Part shown: in pieces, positions 6,475 through 13,956 of the stretch | How the letters are laid out: each line of letters starts with the position of its first letter | Position numbering within the stretch: the stretch's first letter is position 1 | Assembly (NCBI GenBank): GCA_003219335.1 | Contig: QHOF01000088.1 | Coordinates: 8,787-31,539 of the forward strand | Direction of reading: 5' to 3' | DNA from: Verrucomicrobiota bacterium | GTDB taxonomy: Bacteria > Verrucomicrobiota > Verrucomicrobiia > Chthoniobacterales > UBA10450 | Length of the DNA: 22,753 nucleotides | The notes under the pieces: model-generated | The model's database searches: none | The model's input: only the letters and a program-made list of their open reading frames with translations | What the model was told of the DNA's origin: nothing | Made by a program: the position numbers and the translations under genes

Positions 6475-9330
6475 ATGATAGACAAGAGACATCCGCGTAT
6501 TCCCACTTGCACCTATCGATTGCAATTCAATCGCTGGTTCACTTTTGCGCAGGCGCGCGAGATCGTGCCGTATTTGCATGCGCTCGGCGTGAGCGATGTC
6601 TATGCGTCACCGTATTTTCAGGCGAGCTCGGAGAGCTTGCATGGTTACGACATTACCGACCATAACAAACTGAACCCGGCGATCGGTTCGCGCGCAGATT
6701 ATGATGGCTGGATCGAAGAACTGCATGCGCACGACATGGGCCAGGTGCTGGATTTTGTCCCGAACCACGTCGGCATCGCCGACTCGCGCAACGCCGGGTG
6801 GATGGACGTGCTGGAGAACGGGCCCAGCTCAAGGTATGCGCCGTATTTCGACATCGACTGGCAGCCGTTAAAGTCTGATCTGCGCGACAAGGTCCTGCTG
6901 CCAATTCTGAGCGACCAATACGGGCGCGTTCTTGAGCGCGGCGAATTGCAGGTCCGCTTTGAGGAAGGGACGTTTTACCTGCTCTATGGCGAACGCAGAC
7001 TGCCAATCGCGTCCGGCACATATCGTCACATCTTGGAAATCGCGCTGCAAAATCTCGCCGAGCACAAGGAGGAAGATTTTTACGCCGAGCTGCAAAGCAT
7101 TCTGACCGCGCTCGAATATTTGCCGAAACGCACGGAAACCGATCCGAAACGGATCGCAGAATGCGCTCGTGAAAAAGAAATCATCAAGCGGCGTCTCGAG
7201 CGCCGTTGCGAAGAAGCGCCGCGGGTCCAAAAGGCGATTGAAAAGGCACTGGCGCAGATCAACGGAAAGCGCGGGGATCCAGGCAGCTTCGACAAACTGG
7301 ACGAACTGCTGAACGCGCAGTCGTATCGGCTGGCGTTTTGGCGCGTCGCGGCCGAGGAAATCAATTACCGCCGCTTTTTCGACATTAATGATTTGGCAGC
7401 GATCCGGGTCGAGTTGCCGAAAGTGTTCGATGCCGTGCATCGGTTACTTCTGGATTTGGTGAGCACAGGCGCGGTGACCGGACTCCGCATCGATCATCCC
7501 GACGGCCTCTACTTGCCGCGCGAATATTTCGAAAAACTTCAGCAGCGTTGCGCAAAAGCGCTCGGGATTGCGTTGCCTAAAGACGGGCGCGCCGTCTACA
7601 TGCTGGCGGAAAAGATCCTCACTGGCTCTGAAACGTTGCGCAGGGACTGGCGCGTGCATGGAACGACGGGCTACGATTTCGCGAATCACGTGACGCAATT
7701 GCTGGTCGATTCGTCGGCTGAAACAGCGATCACAAAAACGTTCCATCGTTTCATCGGGCATTCGGTTCCATTCGGCCATTTGCTGTATGCGAAAAAACTT
7801 CAGGTGATGAAACTTGCCCTGGCGAACGACGTGGATGTGCTGGGCAACATGCTCGATCGCTTGTCCGAGCAAAACCGGTGGTATCGCGATTTCACGCTCG
7901 AAGCGCTCTCGCGCGCGGTGCGCGAGACTATCGCGTGCTTTCCGGTTTATCGGACTTATCTCGCGCCGGGTCAGCCGGTCAGCAAGGAAGACCGGGAAAT
8001 TGTCGAGGGCGCAATCTCAGCGGCCAAGCGCCGGAATCCGGCGATGGAAGAGTCGATTTTTAATTTTCTGCGCGACTTGTTGCTGTTTCGTTTTCCGCCG
8101 AAGCTCGACCCCAAAGCGTGCACGGCGCACACGCATTTTGTTCTGAAGTTTCAACAAACGACTGCCCCGGTGATGGCCAAGGGGCTGGAGAACACCGTGT
8201 TTTACATTTACAACCGCCTGGCGGCGTTGAACGAAGTGGGAGGCGAGCCACAGCAGTTTGGGTTGAGCGTTGAGACGTTTCACGAACGAAATCTGGATCG
8301 CCAACGCAATTGGCCGGCGAGCCTGCTCGCCACCTCGACACACGACACGAAACGCAGCGAAGACGTGCGCGCGCGAATCACCGCGATTTCGGAGATCCCG
8401 GAGCTGTGGCGGCGCTCGTTGCAACGATGGCATGTGGCAAATCGACGCGGGAAACGCACCGTCAGTGATCTGGAAGCGCCGGATGCGAATGAAGAGTACT
8501 TGCTTTATCAAACTCTGTTGGGCACGTGGCCCATCCAGGCAAACGGCGACCCCGAACCAGCAGCAACTGCGGAGTATATTGAGCGCATTCAGTCTTACAT
8601 GGCCAAGGCGCTGCACGAAGCGAAGATCAACACCAGTTGGATCCAGCCTAATGAGGAATGGGACGCAGCGATGCGCGATTTCGTCGGGAACATTTTGGAT
8701 GCTTCCCCCCGAAACAAGTTCCTCCCGACTTTCATTCCGATGGCGAAGGAGGTCGCGCGTCTAGGAGCTATCAATTCGCTCACGCAAACGCTGCTGAAGC
8801 TGACCTCGCCCGGCGTGCCTGACATTTATCAGGGAAACGAGATCTGGGACTACAGCTTGGTCGATCCCGACAATCGGCGTCCGGTCGATTACCAGCTGCG
8901 GCGAGAAATGCTCGCTTGTCTGCCAAGCGCAAACCCTGAAGAGCTTCTATACAATTGGCCGGATGGCCGGATAAAAATGTTTCTGACGCAGCGCGCTCTG
9001 CGATTTCGTCGCGAACGTGCCGATCTTTTTCGGCGCGGCGAGTATCTGCCGCTCCGCGTCAGCGGACCATTGATGGAATGTTGCGTCAGTTTCGCCCAGC
9101 AGCTCGCGGGCAAATGGATCGTCGTCATCGCGCCGCGACTTTCTTCGCGTGTTGGTTTTCCGCCAGTGGGCGAATTATGGAAAGAAACAGCCATTGAATT
9201 TCCCGAAGCGCTTTCGCTCAAGGACGCGCACGATCTCTTCACCTGCCGGCCTGTTCGCCATAAGAAGCGGCGCGTCTCGGTAAGTGACGCATTGTCCGTT
9301 TTGCCGTTTGCAGCGATCACGAACCTGTAG
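6475..9330 (+). CDS. treY: Malto-oligosyltrehalose synthase
   Basis: A 951-residue GH13 enzyme that isomerises the reducing-end alpha-1,4 bond of a maltodextrin to the alpha,alpha-1,1 bond of trehalose. The N-terminus TCTYRLQFN followed by YLHALGVSDVYASPYF and HGYDITDHNKLNP is diagnostic for TreY. GH13 regions are present: DFVPNH (93-98), GLRIDHPDGL (336-345) with the nucleophile D340, AEKIL with the acid/base E379, and STHDTKRSEDVR later. The length is within the family range (about 700-980). In the usual pathway TreZ then releases trehalose, often with TreX/GlgX encoded nearby; neither partner is in this window. Start ATG 6475 puts the conserved start near residue 10. The TAG stop is part of a repeat element. 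Confidence 0.96.
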   Translation: MIDKRHPRIPTCTYRLQFNRWFTFAQAREIVPYLHALGVSDVYASPYFQASSESLHGYDITDHNKLNPAIGSRADYDGWIEELHAHDMGQVLDFVPNHVGIADSRNAGWMDVLENGPSSRYAPYFDIDWQPLKSDLRDKVLLPILSDQYGRVLERGELQVRFEEGTFYLLYGERRLPIASGTYRHILEIALQNLAEHKEEDFYAELQSILTALEYLPKRTETDPKRIAECAREKEIIKRRLERRCEEAPRVQKAIEKALAQINGKRGDPGSFDKLDELLNAQSYRLAFWRVAAEEINYRRFFDINDLAAIRVELPKVFDAVHRLLLDLVSTGAVTGLRIDHPDGLYLPREYFEKLQQRCAKALGIALPKDGRAVYMLAEKILTGSETLRRDWRVHGTTGYDFANHVTQLLVDSSAETAITKTFHRFIGHSVPFGHLLYAKKLQVMKLALANDVDVLGNMLDRLSEQNRWYRDFTLEALSRAVRETIACFPVYRTYLAPGQPVSKEDREIVEGAISAAKRRNPAMEESIFNFLRDLLLFRFPPKLDPKACTAHTHFVLKFQQTTAPVMAKGLENTVFYIYNRLAALNEVGGEPQQFGLSVETFHERNLDRQRNWPASLLATSTHDTKRSEDVRARITAISEIPELWRRSLQRWHVANRRGKRTVSDLEAPDANEEYLLYQTLLGTWPIQANGDPEPAATAEYIERIQSYMAKALHEAKINTSWIQPNEEWDAAMRDFVGNILDASPRNKFLPTFIPMAKEVARLGAINSLTQTLLKLTSPGVPDIYQGNEIWDYSLVDPDNRRPVDYQLRREMLACLPSANPEELLYNWPDGRIKMFLTQRALRFRRERADLFRRGEYLPLRVSGPLMECCVSFAQQLAGKWIVVIAPRLSSRVGFPPVGELWKETAIEFPEALSLKDAHDLFTCRPVRHKKRRVSVSDALSVLPFAAITNL

Positions 9331-9404
9331 CCGCTTCGCTGTGCGAAGCGCAGCTGGTGTGAATGGTTCCCTTGAAGGGCGTTGTCCACAGGGCGACGGC
9401 TACA
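9326..9404. repeat. Two-hairpin (BIME-like) element supplying both stop codons of convergent genes
   Basis: A 79 bp element bounded by TGTAG (9326-9330) and CTACA (9400-9404). Arm one is CGCTTCG-CTGTG-CGAAGCG (9332-9350). Arm two is 9380-9387 with 9391-9398, complete if two G-T wobbles are allowed, and a small CCCTT/AAGGG palindrome lies between them. TAG at 9328-9330 ends treY; CTA at 9400-9402 is the TAG stop of the minus-strand M50-like gene. It probably also acts as a bidirectional terminator or RNA 3' end (inference). Confidence 0.85.
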
Positions 9405-10224
9405 GATTACGCGCTGTGAGACGGTGAAGAAGTTCCGCCGTCCATTGCGAAAAATTGCCCAAGTTCATCAGCAAATCAGCGCCGAAGCTTGCAAAGGTGA
9501 TTTGCGGCGAGGCGAGAATCAGCATGACGCTCAGTAGAACGAGATTCATCAGATAAATCACCACGAGTGAAAAAAATGTGCCCTGCTCGGTGAGGTCGGT
9601 CTGATTTTTCGGGATCATCCAACAGGTGAACGTGAAATGGAACGCCCAGGTCGCGCCGATTACCGCGTAAAGCAGGCGTCCGTACGGCTGCACGTTTAGA
9701 AAAAGACTGAGCACGCCGTAAACCGCGATCGTCAGAATGCTGTAGATCGGGAAGAAATACGGCGCCAGCGCGATCCAGAAATTGGCCTTGCTCGTGACGA
9801 CGTGCCCGCCATCGGAGCCCACGCGAAACCGGCTCACGCGTCCGCCCATCAGCCAAACCCAGAGCACATGCGTGAGCTCGTGTCCGAAAACATAAATCAG
9901 AATCGGGCGCGCCAGACCGAAGAATGCGATCAGCCATAGCACTGCGCCTAACGAGAAAAACCAGAATTCTTCGCCTGCCCACAGCCGTTGCGTGACAGTT
10001 GCGCGCGCGAACGCGGTGAAAAATGTCTGTGTGAGAACCACGCAGATCGGCAGCAGAAAAATCGCGAAAACAAATTTCACCCACCGCGTCGGCACCGTGA
10101 GCGGTTCCGGTGCAGCGACGAAGCTTCTCGATCTCGCGCGCGCAACACTTCGGACAACCTTGCTGCCGCGCTTGGAATTGCGCGTACCGCGATTGTTTAT
10201 TGGTCTTCGCTTCGTTCTAGCCAA
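9400..10224 (-). CDS. M50-like membrane zinc metallopeptidase (HEXXH)
   Basis: A 274-residue protein with a basic N-terminal tail (1-35), then hydrophobic segments near 48-68, 88-112, 150-172, 185-205 and 220-242. HELTH at 115-119 lies at the end of a membrane helix (FGHELTHVLW), the zinc-binding HEXXH motif, and LAPYFFPIYSI follows about 35 residues later, similar in position to the second conserved helix of M50/M50B intramembrane proteases. Substrate and role are unknown. There is no ATG until after the HELTH motif, so TTG at 10224 is taken as start; GTG codons near residues 43 and 49 are alternatives. The stop codon is provided by the shared repeat element. Moderate confidence in the protease assignment, high that it is a membrane protein. 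Confidence 0.74.
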   Translation of the reverse strand: MARTKRRPINNRGTRNSKRGSKVVRSVARARSRSFVAAPEPLTVPTRWVKFVFAIFLLPICVVLTQTFFTAFARATVTQRLWAGEEFWFFSLGAVLWLIAFFGLARPILIYVFGHELTHVLWVWLMGGRVSRFRVGSDGGHVVTSKANFWIALAPYFFPIYSILTIAVYGVLSLFLNVQPYGRLLYAVIGATWAFHFTFTCWMIPKNQTDLTEQGTFFSLVVIYLMNLVLLSVMLILASPQITFASFGADLLMNLGNFSQWTAELLHRLTARNL

Positions 10225-10299
10225 AGTTGCGCAGATTACGCAGGCTTACCGAAAGAAAAGCAAGACTGAACCGCGGATTACCAGGATGGCATCGGCGAT

Positions 10300-10362
10300 T
10301 GTAGGGCAGGCGCTTCGCCTGCCAGCATCGGCAATCCCGAAAGCGTTCGGGGTTGCCCTACA
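10300..10362. repeat. Two-hairpin (BIME-like) element, copy A beside efp
   Basis: A 63 bp element from TGTAG to CTACA; the closing stem is 9 bp (TGTAGGGCA/TGCCCTACA). Arm one GGCAGGCG-CTT-CGCCTGCC; arm two CCCGAA-AGCG-TTCGGG. It lies just downstream of the efp stop and is nearly identical, in the same orientation, to the copy at 11000-11064. Confidence 0.88.
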
Positions 10363-10378
10363 GTGGCGATACGATCAA

Positions 10379-10936
10379 TCACGCCCGCCCCAGGTAGGCC
10401 CCGGTGCGGGTGTCGATCTTGATTGTCTCGCCTTCTTTGATGAAAAGCGGGACGTTGATTTTCTTTCCGCTCTCAAGCGTCGCCGGCTTTGTGACGTTGC
10501 TCGCAGTATCGCCGCGCACGCCTTCGGGTGATTCAATTACCTTCAGACTCACTGACGCGGGCAACTCCATCTGCACAGGTCTGCCTTCGGCATAGAGGAC
10601 CTGCACGGACAGATTTTCCACAAGGTAATCTTTGGCGTCCCCGATTAGCTCTTCGCCCAACGAAATCGTGTCGTACGTCTCCGGGTCCATGAAATGATAC
10701 CCGTTGCGGTCTTTATAACTGAACTCGAGTTTTTTTCGATCAATCTCGACCAGCTCGACCTTATCGGTGGAACTGAACCGGACATCAGCGCTTTTGCCAG
10801 TGTTGATGTAGCGGATGATCGCCTGGACGAAAGCGCGCAAATTCCCCGGTGTGCGATGATGCACTTCCAGCACAATGGCGGGGTTGCCATTGTATTTGAT
10901 GGCCATTCCTCTGCGAAGATCGTTGGCTGCGAGCAT
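10379..10936 (-). CDS. efp: Elongation factor P
   Basis: A 185-residue, full-length EF-P with three beta-barrel domains: KOW-like N-terminal domain (1-65), central OB domain (about 68-125) and C-terminal OB domain (about 132-185) with GDTASNVTKPATLESG, VPLFIKEGE and IKIDTRTGAYLGRA. It rescues ribosomes stalled on proline-rich stretches. The tip loop between strands 3 and 4 reads RTPGNLRAF where E. coli has KPGKGQAF, so Asn32 stands at the position of the modified Lys34. This suggests no EpmA-type beta-lysylation, though Arg28 or Arg34 nearby could contribute; no modification gene is visible. It is a single gene between two copies of the same repeat element. The overlapping window's PBP tail with several AIPVQP repeats is one possible client. 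Confidence 0.97.
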   Translation of the reverse strand: MLAANDLRRGMAIKYNGNPAIVLEVHHRTPGNLRAFVQAIIRYINTGKSADVRFSSTDKVELVEIDRKKLEFSYKDRNGYHFMDPETYDTISLGEELIGDAKDYLVENLSVQVLYAEGRPVQMELPASVSLKVIESPEGVRGDTASNVTKPATLESGKKINVPLFIKEGETIKIDTRTGAYLGRA

Positions 10937-10999
10937 GGAACGTTAAAGCGTTGAAGCGGGGGGAGCGCGGAGTTTACACGCGCTGGGCGATTTTGCAAT

Positions 11000-11064
11000 T
11001 GTAGGGCAGGCGCATCGCCTGCCGTCCGTCGGCAAATCCCCAAAGCGTTCGGGGTTGCCCTACA
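11000..11064. repeat. Two-hairpin (BIME-like) element, copy B, supplying the kdsD stop codon
   Basis: A 65 bp near-copy of 10300-10362. Arm one GGCAGGCG-CAT-CGCCTGCC is perfect; arm two keeps CCCC/GGGG with a mismatch inside. CTA at 11060-11062 within its CTACA end is the TAG stop of the minus-strand kdsD gene, and the element fills most of the kdsD-efp gap. Confidence 0.88.
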
Positions 11065-12031
11065 ACAACTTCAAACGCGTCAAATCCTGCGAATCTACAA
11101 TGCCTACAGGCACATTGTCATCATCGATCACCACCAGATCGTCGATGCGATGGCGTTCCAGCAGATTCAAGACTTCCACAGCGAGTTTGTCTTTGTGCAC
11201 CGTGACCGGATTCAACGTCATCAAGTCTGCCACCAAGCGTTCGCCAATCCTTGAATCGGATTGAAAATGCCGCACAAAATCGCCGTGCGTGAAGATGCCC
11301 AGCAATTGCTGGTCTTCGCTGGTCACAACGGCAGCGCCGGCGCGCACGTTCGTCATTGCTTTCAACACCTCGCGGATCGGAGCGTCGGTCGCGACAATCG
11401 CCATTGCATCACGCGGTCGCATGATTTGATGCACGCGCATGAGCATGCTGCGACCGATCATTCCGCCGGGATGAAACTTGGCGAAATCTTCCTTGTTAAA
11501 GCCGCGCGCTTCCAGCAGCACCATTGCGAGCGCGTCGCCCAGCGCCAGCATCACTGTCGTGCTCGAAGTCGGCGCCAAGTTCAGCGGACATGCCTCCTGT
11601 TCAATGTTTACATCGAGGAACAGATCGGCGTTTTGTGCGAGAGCGGATTTTGGATCACCGCACATGGCGATGATCTTCACCTGGAACCGCGCAATGGCGG
11701 GGAGGATCCGCACAATTTCTTCCGTCTCGCCGCTCGCGCTCAAGGCGAGCACCACATCTCCATCCGCGATCATGCCCAGATCGCCGTGCAACGCGTTTGA
11801 GGAATCGAGCACCACCGCGGGCGAACCGGTGCTGGTGAGAGTGGCCGCGATTTTTGCGCCGATGTGCCCGGATTTTCCTACGCCCACAACAACGACTTTG
11901 CCGCGCGCATCCACCGTTTCTCTGATGAGCTCAACGGCACGAGAGAAATTTTCGTCCAACCGCGTCCGGAGTCGCTTAAGCTCAGAAAGTTCTATGTCCA
12001 GGACGCGTCCGGCCTTTTCAAGATAGTCCAT
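11060..12031 (-). CDS. kdsD: Arabinose-5-phosphate isomerase (KdsD/KpsF)
   Basis: A 323-residue protein that interconverts ribulose 5-phosphate and arabinose 5-phosphate, the first step toward KDO for lipopolysaccharide. An N-terminal SIS sugar-isomerase domain carries VVVGVGKSGHIGAKIAATL (46-64), HGDLGM (82-87), SASGETEE (98-105) and NLAPTSSTT (151-159), followed by FHPGGMIGR (187-195) and two CBS domains (about 205-260 and 268-323). This is the standard KdsD architecture and length. ATG 12031 is chosen because MDYLEKAGRVLDIE matches the normal start; in-frame codons upstream to 12184 encode an unlike extension overlapping the divergent gene. The tail LTRLKLL ends on a stop supplied by a repeat element. 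Its presence argues for a Gram-negative envelope. Confidence 0.95.
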   Translation of the reverse strand: MDYLEKAGRVLDIELSELKRLRTRLDENFSRAVELIRETVDARGKVVVVGVGKSGHIGAKIAATLTSTGSPAVVLDSSNALHGDLGMIADGDVVLALSASGETEEIVRILPAIARFQVKIIAMCGDPKSALAQNADLFLDVNIEQEACPLNLAPTSSTTVMLALGDALAMVLLEARGFNKEDFAKFHPGGMIGRSMLMRVHQIMRPRDAMAIVATDAPIREVLKAMTNVRAGAAVVTSEDQQLLGIFTHGDFVRHFQSDSRIGERLVADLMTLNPVTVHKDKLAVEVLNLLERHRIDDLVVIDDDNVPVGIVDSQDLTRLKLL

Positions 12032-12044
12032 CGAATGATATAAT
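12015..12044 (+). promoter_or_regulatory. Possible promoter for the small secreted protein gene
   Basis: A perfect TATAAT at 12039-12044 is preceded, 18 bases upstream, by TTTTCA (12015-12020), a weak match to TTGACA. The spacing suits a housekeeping sigma factor and the site lies 56 bases before the ATG at 12101. It overlaps the 5' end of kdsD on the other strand. Assignment rests on consensus match only. Confidence 0.38.
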
Positions 12045-12100
12045 GTGGGCAAGGGCGTGGTGCGGGCAAGAATTTGCACGCCTGGAACGAAAGGAAAAAC

Positions 12101-12400
12101 ATGAAAATATTCATCATCGCAATCCTGGCCGCGCTGGTAACTGCGGCTTCGGCGCAAGAATTCAGAGCGCCGATTGGCCCGCAAAAGCCGGTGCGAGCGA
12201 TGGCCACGCCGCCTCCTCTCTTAAAACGTCCCGAAGTAACCGGAGTGGTCCCGCGAGGATTTAGCGACGGCCGTAATCCGCTCCAAATGCTGAATCCCTG
12301 GGCGCCAGCCCGATACGGCAACTGGGTGGAAAGCACATCGTTCGACCCCAACGTGCCGGGAAAATGGAACGGCATTAAGCTCTTCGAAATCATCTTTTGA
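12101..12400 (+). CDS. Small secreted protein of unknown function
   Basis: A 99-residue protein with a clear signal peptide: MK, then the hydrophobic run IFIIAILAALVTA, ending in ASA-QEF, so cleavage is expected after residue 18. The mature part of about 81 residues is proline-rich at first (PIGPQKP, TPPPLLKRP) and then has aromatic Trp/Tyr/Phe positions (NPWAPARYGNWVES, KWNGIKLFEIIF). No cysteines, no known domain recognised. ATG 12101 is chosen over 12074 because an AAGGA ribosome-binding site sits at 12091-12095 and the signal peptide begins there. It is divergent from kdsD with about 70 bases between starts. I do not recognise the family; a periplasmic or outer-membrane-associated role is inferred only from the signal peptide. 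Confidence 0.72.
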   Translation: MKIFIIAILAALVTAASAQEFRAPIGPQKPVRAMATPPPLLKRPEVTGVVPRGFSDGRNPLQMLNPWAPARYGNWVESTSFDPNVPGKWNGIKLFEIIF

Positions 12401-12725
12401 TTGATGGGGAGCGCGCGCGTCTCGCGTGCTGGTGGACCCTGCCCTGAGCGCAGCCGAAGGGGGCGTCGCGCCGGAACAATCTTTTGGCCGACGCGAGGTC
12501 ACCGAAGATTTTCGCGGTCAGGACAAGTCCGTGATCGCGAGGACGCGATCACCAGGCACATGCACTACTAACGGATTATAAATCACGAATCCCAAAATCC
12601 CCGGGGTTCCCCGGCGCGCCCGGCGGTCGCGGCCTACCATTTTCGTCATTCCTTTGTCATTCGGCATTCAGTGCTTCATAATTCTTCGCGAATCCGTGCT
12701 ATCCGCGTAATCCGCGGTTCTAACC
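12401..12725. repeat. Gene-free stretch with hairpins and repeat words
   Basis: No coding sequence is supported here. It holds a GC-rich palindrome-rich part at about 12409-12472 (including GGCG-TCG-CGCC at 12462-12472), a perfect 9 bp stem GTGATCGCG-AGGA-CGCGATCAC at 12531-12552, a second GC-rich run at about 12600-12640, and then TTCGTCATT/TTTGTCATTC words and an ATCCGCGTAATCCGCGG stretch up to the stop of the next gene. The last part resembles the arm of the inverted repeat at 13773-13948. Confidence 0.6.
12531..12552. terminator. Perfect 9 bp hairpin with AGGA loop
   Basis: GTGATCGCG at 12531-12539 pairs exactly with CGCGATCAC at 12544-12552. It lies between a plus-strand gene ending at 12400 and a minus-strand gene ending at 12726, where a bidirectional terminator would be useful. 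No T-run follows on either strand, so it may equally be a dispersed REP-like hairpin. Confidence 0.4.
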
Positions 12726-13766
12726 TTATCGGGACTGGGCAAAGAAACTTGCGAGTTGCGAACGAACCGCTGCAAACGAGAGCTGCTCTAGCGCGCGCGC
12801 CTGTGATTCGTTCACAATTGCCGCGCGCAAATCGGCATTTTGCAACAAATCCAGCGCCATCGAAGCGATCTCGGTAATGGTCCGGCCTTCGCCGCAAGTT
12901 TTCGAAAACGCGATTCGTTCGATCGCGCTGTCGCCGCCCACACACGGGATTCGACAGAGAAGCGCGTCGCCGGCGATCTGGCCAGGCACGTGGCTGCGAT
13001 CGAGTTGTAAAACAATTTTATGCTGCGCCACGCCGCGCAGATAATCGGGGTAAGATTTTCGTTTCTCGATTAGCCGCAGTTTTTCCTTGGGAAAGTTGAG
13101 TTCGTCGAGCAATCGACGCGCTTTGTAGCCATCCAGATTTACTACCGTGACCGGTTCACCTGTCGTTTCACAAAGCTGACGCGCAACCAGCAGCGCAGCG
13201 AAATGATTGCGTGACGGCACGTCCCATTCGCGTGTGCCCACGAAAATTCCCGATTGTTGATCCGGCAGCACAGAAAAATTCCATCGCGAATCGTCGATCG
13301 GATAAGGAGTCGGAATAAATACGGTTGCGGGATCGCGTTTCGGACGGACGCGCTGATAGATTGCCGCTGCTTCAGGAGTCGTGGCGATGCATCCATCTGC
13401 TTCTGCCACAATTTTCATGAAGCGCGCTAACTTCGCGCGGTCGCGCAATTGTTGCGCGATCTGGTGCAGTCCGGTCTCCTTCAATGAGACGGCCACGGTG
13501 CGGCCCTGCTTCTTTAGATTGGCTAGTGCGCGCTCTGAAGCGCGAAAATCGCTGCGCAAAAGAAGAAGCACTGGTGTTTCCTCTGCAATGGCGCGGCGCG
13601 CGTTGAAATGAAAGGCTCCCAATGTGCACGCAGCGAAAGCATGAAAATTGGTCGGTGGATGCGCGCCTTCGCTTGGCGCGGGGAGATTATCAAACCGCTG
13701 TTCTGGATCGCGTCCGCCCGGATTGAGAACCGTCAACCGGAAGTTCTCTGCGGCCTTTAATGTCAT
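12726..13766 (-). CDS. GT-B-like protein, possibly a family 1 type glycosyltransferase; role unknown
   Basis: A 346-residue soluble protein without signal peptide. The first part has alternating strand-helix patterns with VLLLLRSDFRASERAL (66-81) and EADGCIATTPEAAAIYQRV (about 121-139). The second half looks like a GT-B C-terminal domain: GIFVGTREWDVPSRNHFAALL (about 173-193), VTVVNLDGYKARRLL, LRLIEKRKSYPDYLRGVAQHKIVLQLDRSHVPGQIAGDALLCRIPCVGG and a final helix. The HKIVLQLDRSHVPGQIAGDALL block resembles the region where family 1 glycosyltransferases bind the nucleotide-sugar, but the usual E-x7-E pattern is not clear. It stands alone between repeat-rich gaps. The translated frame is intact with normal codon usage for the window, so I am confident that it is a gene and only moderately sure of the fold. 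Confidence 0.62.
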   Translation of the reverse strand: MTLKAAENFRLTVLNPGGRDPEQRFDNLPAPSEGAHPPTNFHAFAACTLGAFHFNARRAIAEETPVLLLLRSDFRASERALANLKKQGRTVAVSLKETGLHQIAQQLRDRAKLARFMKIVAEADGCIATTPEAAAIYQRVRPKRDPATVFIPTPYPIDDSRWNFSVLPDQQSGIFVGTREWDVPSRNHFAALLVARQLCETTGEPVTVVNLDGYKARRLLDELNFPKEKLRLIEKRKSYPDYLRGVAQHKIVLQLDRSHVPGQIAGDALLCRIPCVGGDSAIERIAFSKTCGEGRTITEIASMALDLLQNADLRAAIVNESQARALEQLSFAAVRSQLASFFAQSR

Positions 13767-13772
13767 TTTTAG

Positions 13773-13948
13773 AGCCCGCGAATCACGCGAATTGACGCGA
13801 ATAAGGATGATGAAAATGACGAAGCACTAATGACGAATGACGAAGGAATGACGAAATTCAGACACCCAGCGGAGTACATCGTCCTTCGAGTTTTCTTCGT
13901 CATTCCTTCACTCCGACTATTCGCGTTGATTCGCGTGATTCGCGGGCT
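13773..13948. repeat. 176 bp element with 31 bp terminal inverted repeats
   Basis: Left arm 13773-13803 and right arm 13918-13948 match as inverted repeats at 29 of 31 positions (each contains GCGAATCACGCGAAT-type words). The 114 bp between them has an inner inverted pair: AAGGAATGACGAA (about 13843-13855) and TTCGTCATTCCTT (about 13897-13909). No reading frame of interest lies inside. It looks like a MITE-sized palindromic element in the gap between the GT-B-like gene and the PBP gene. Confidence 0.78.
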
Positions 13949-13956
13949 AAACCAGC

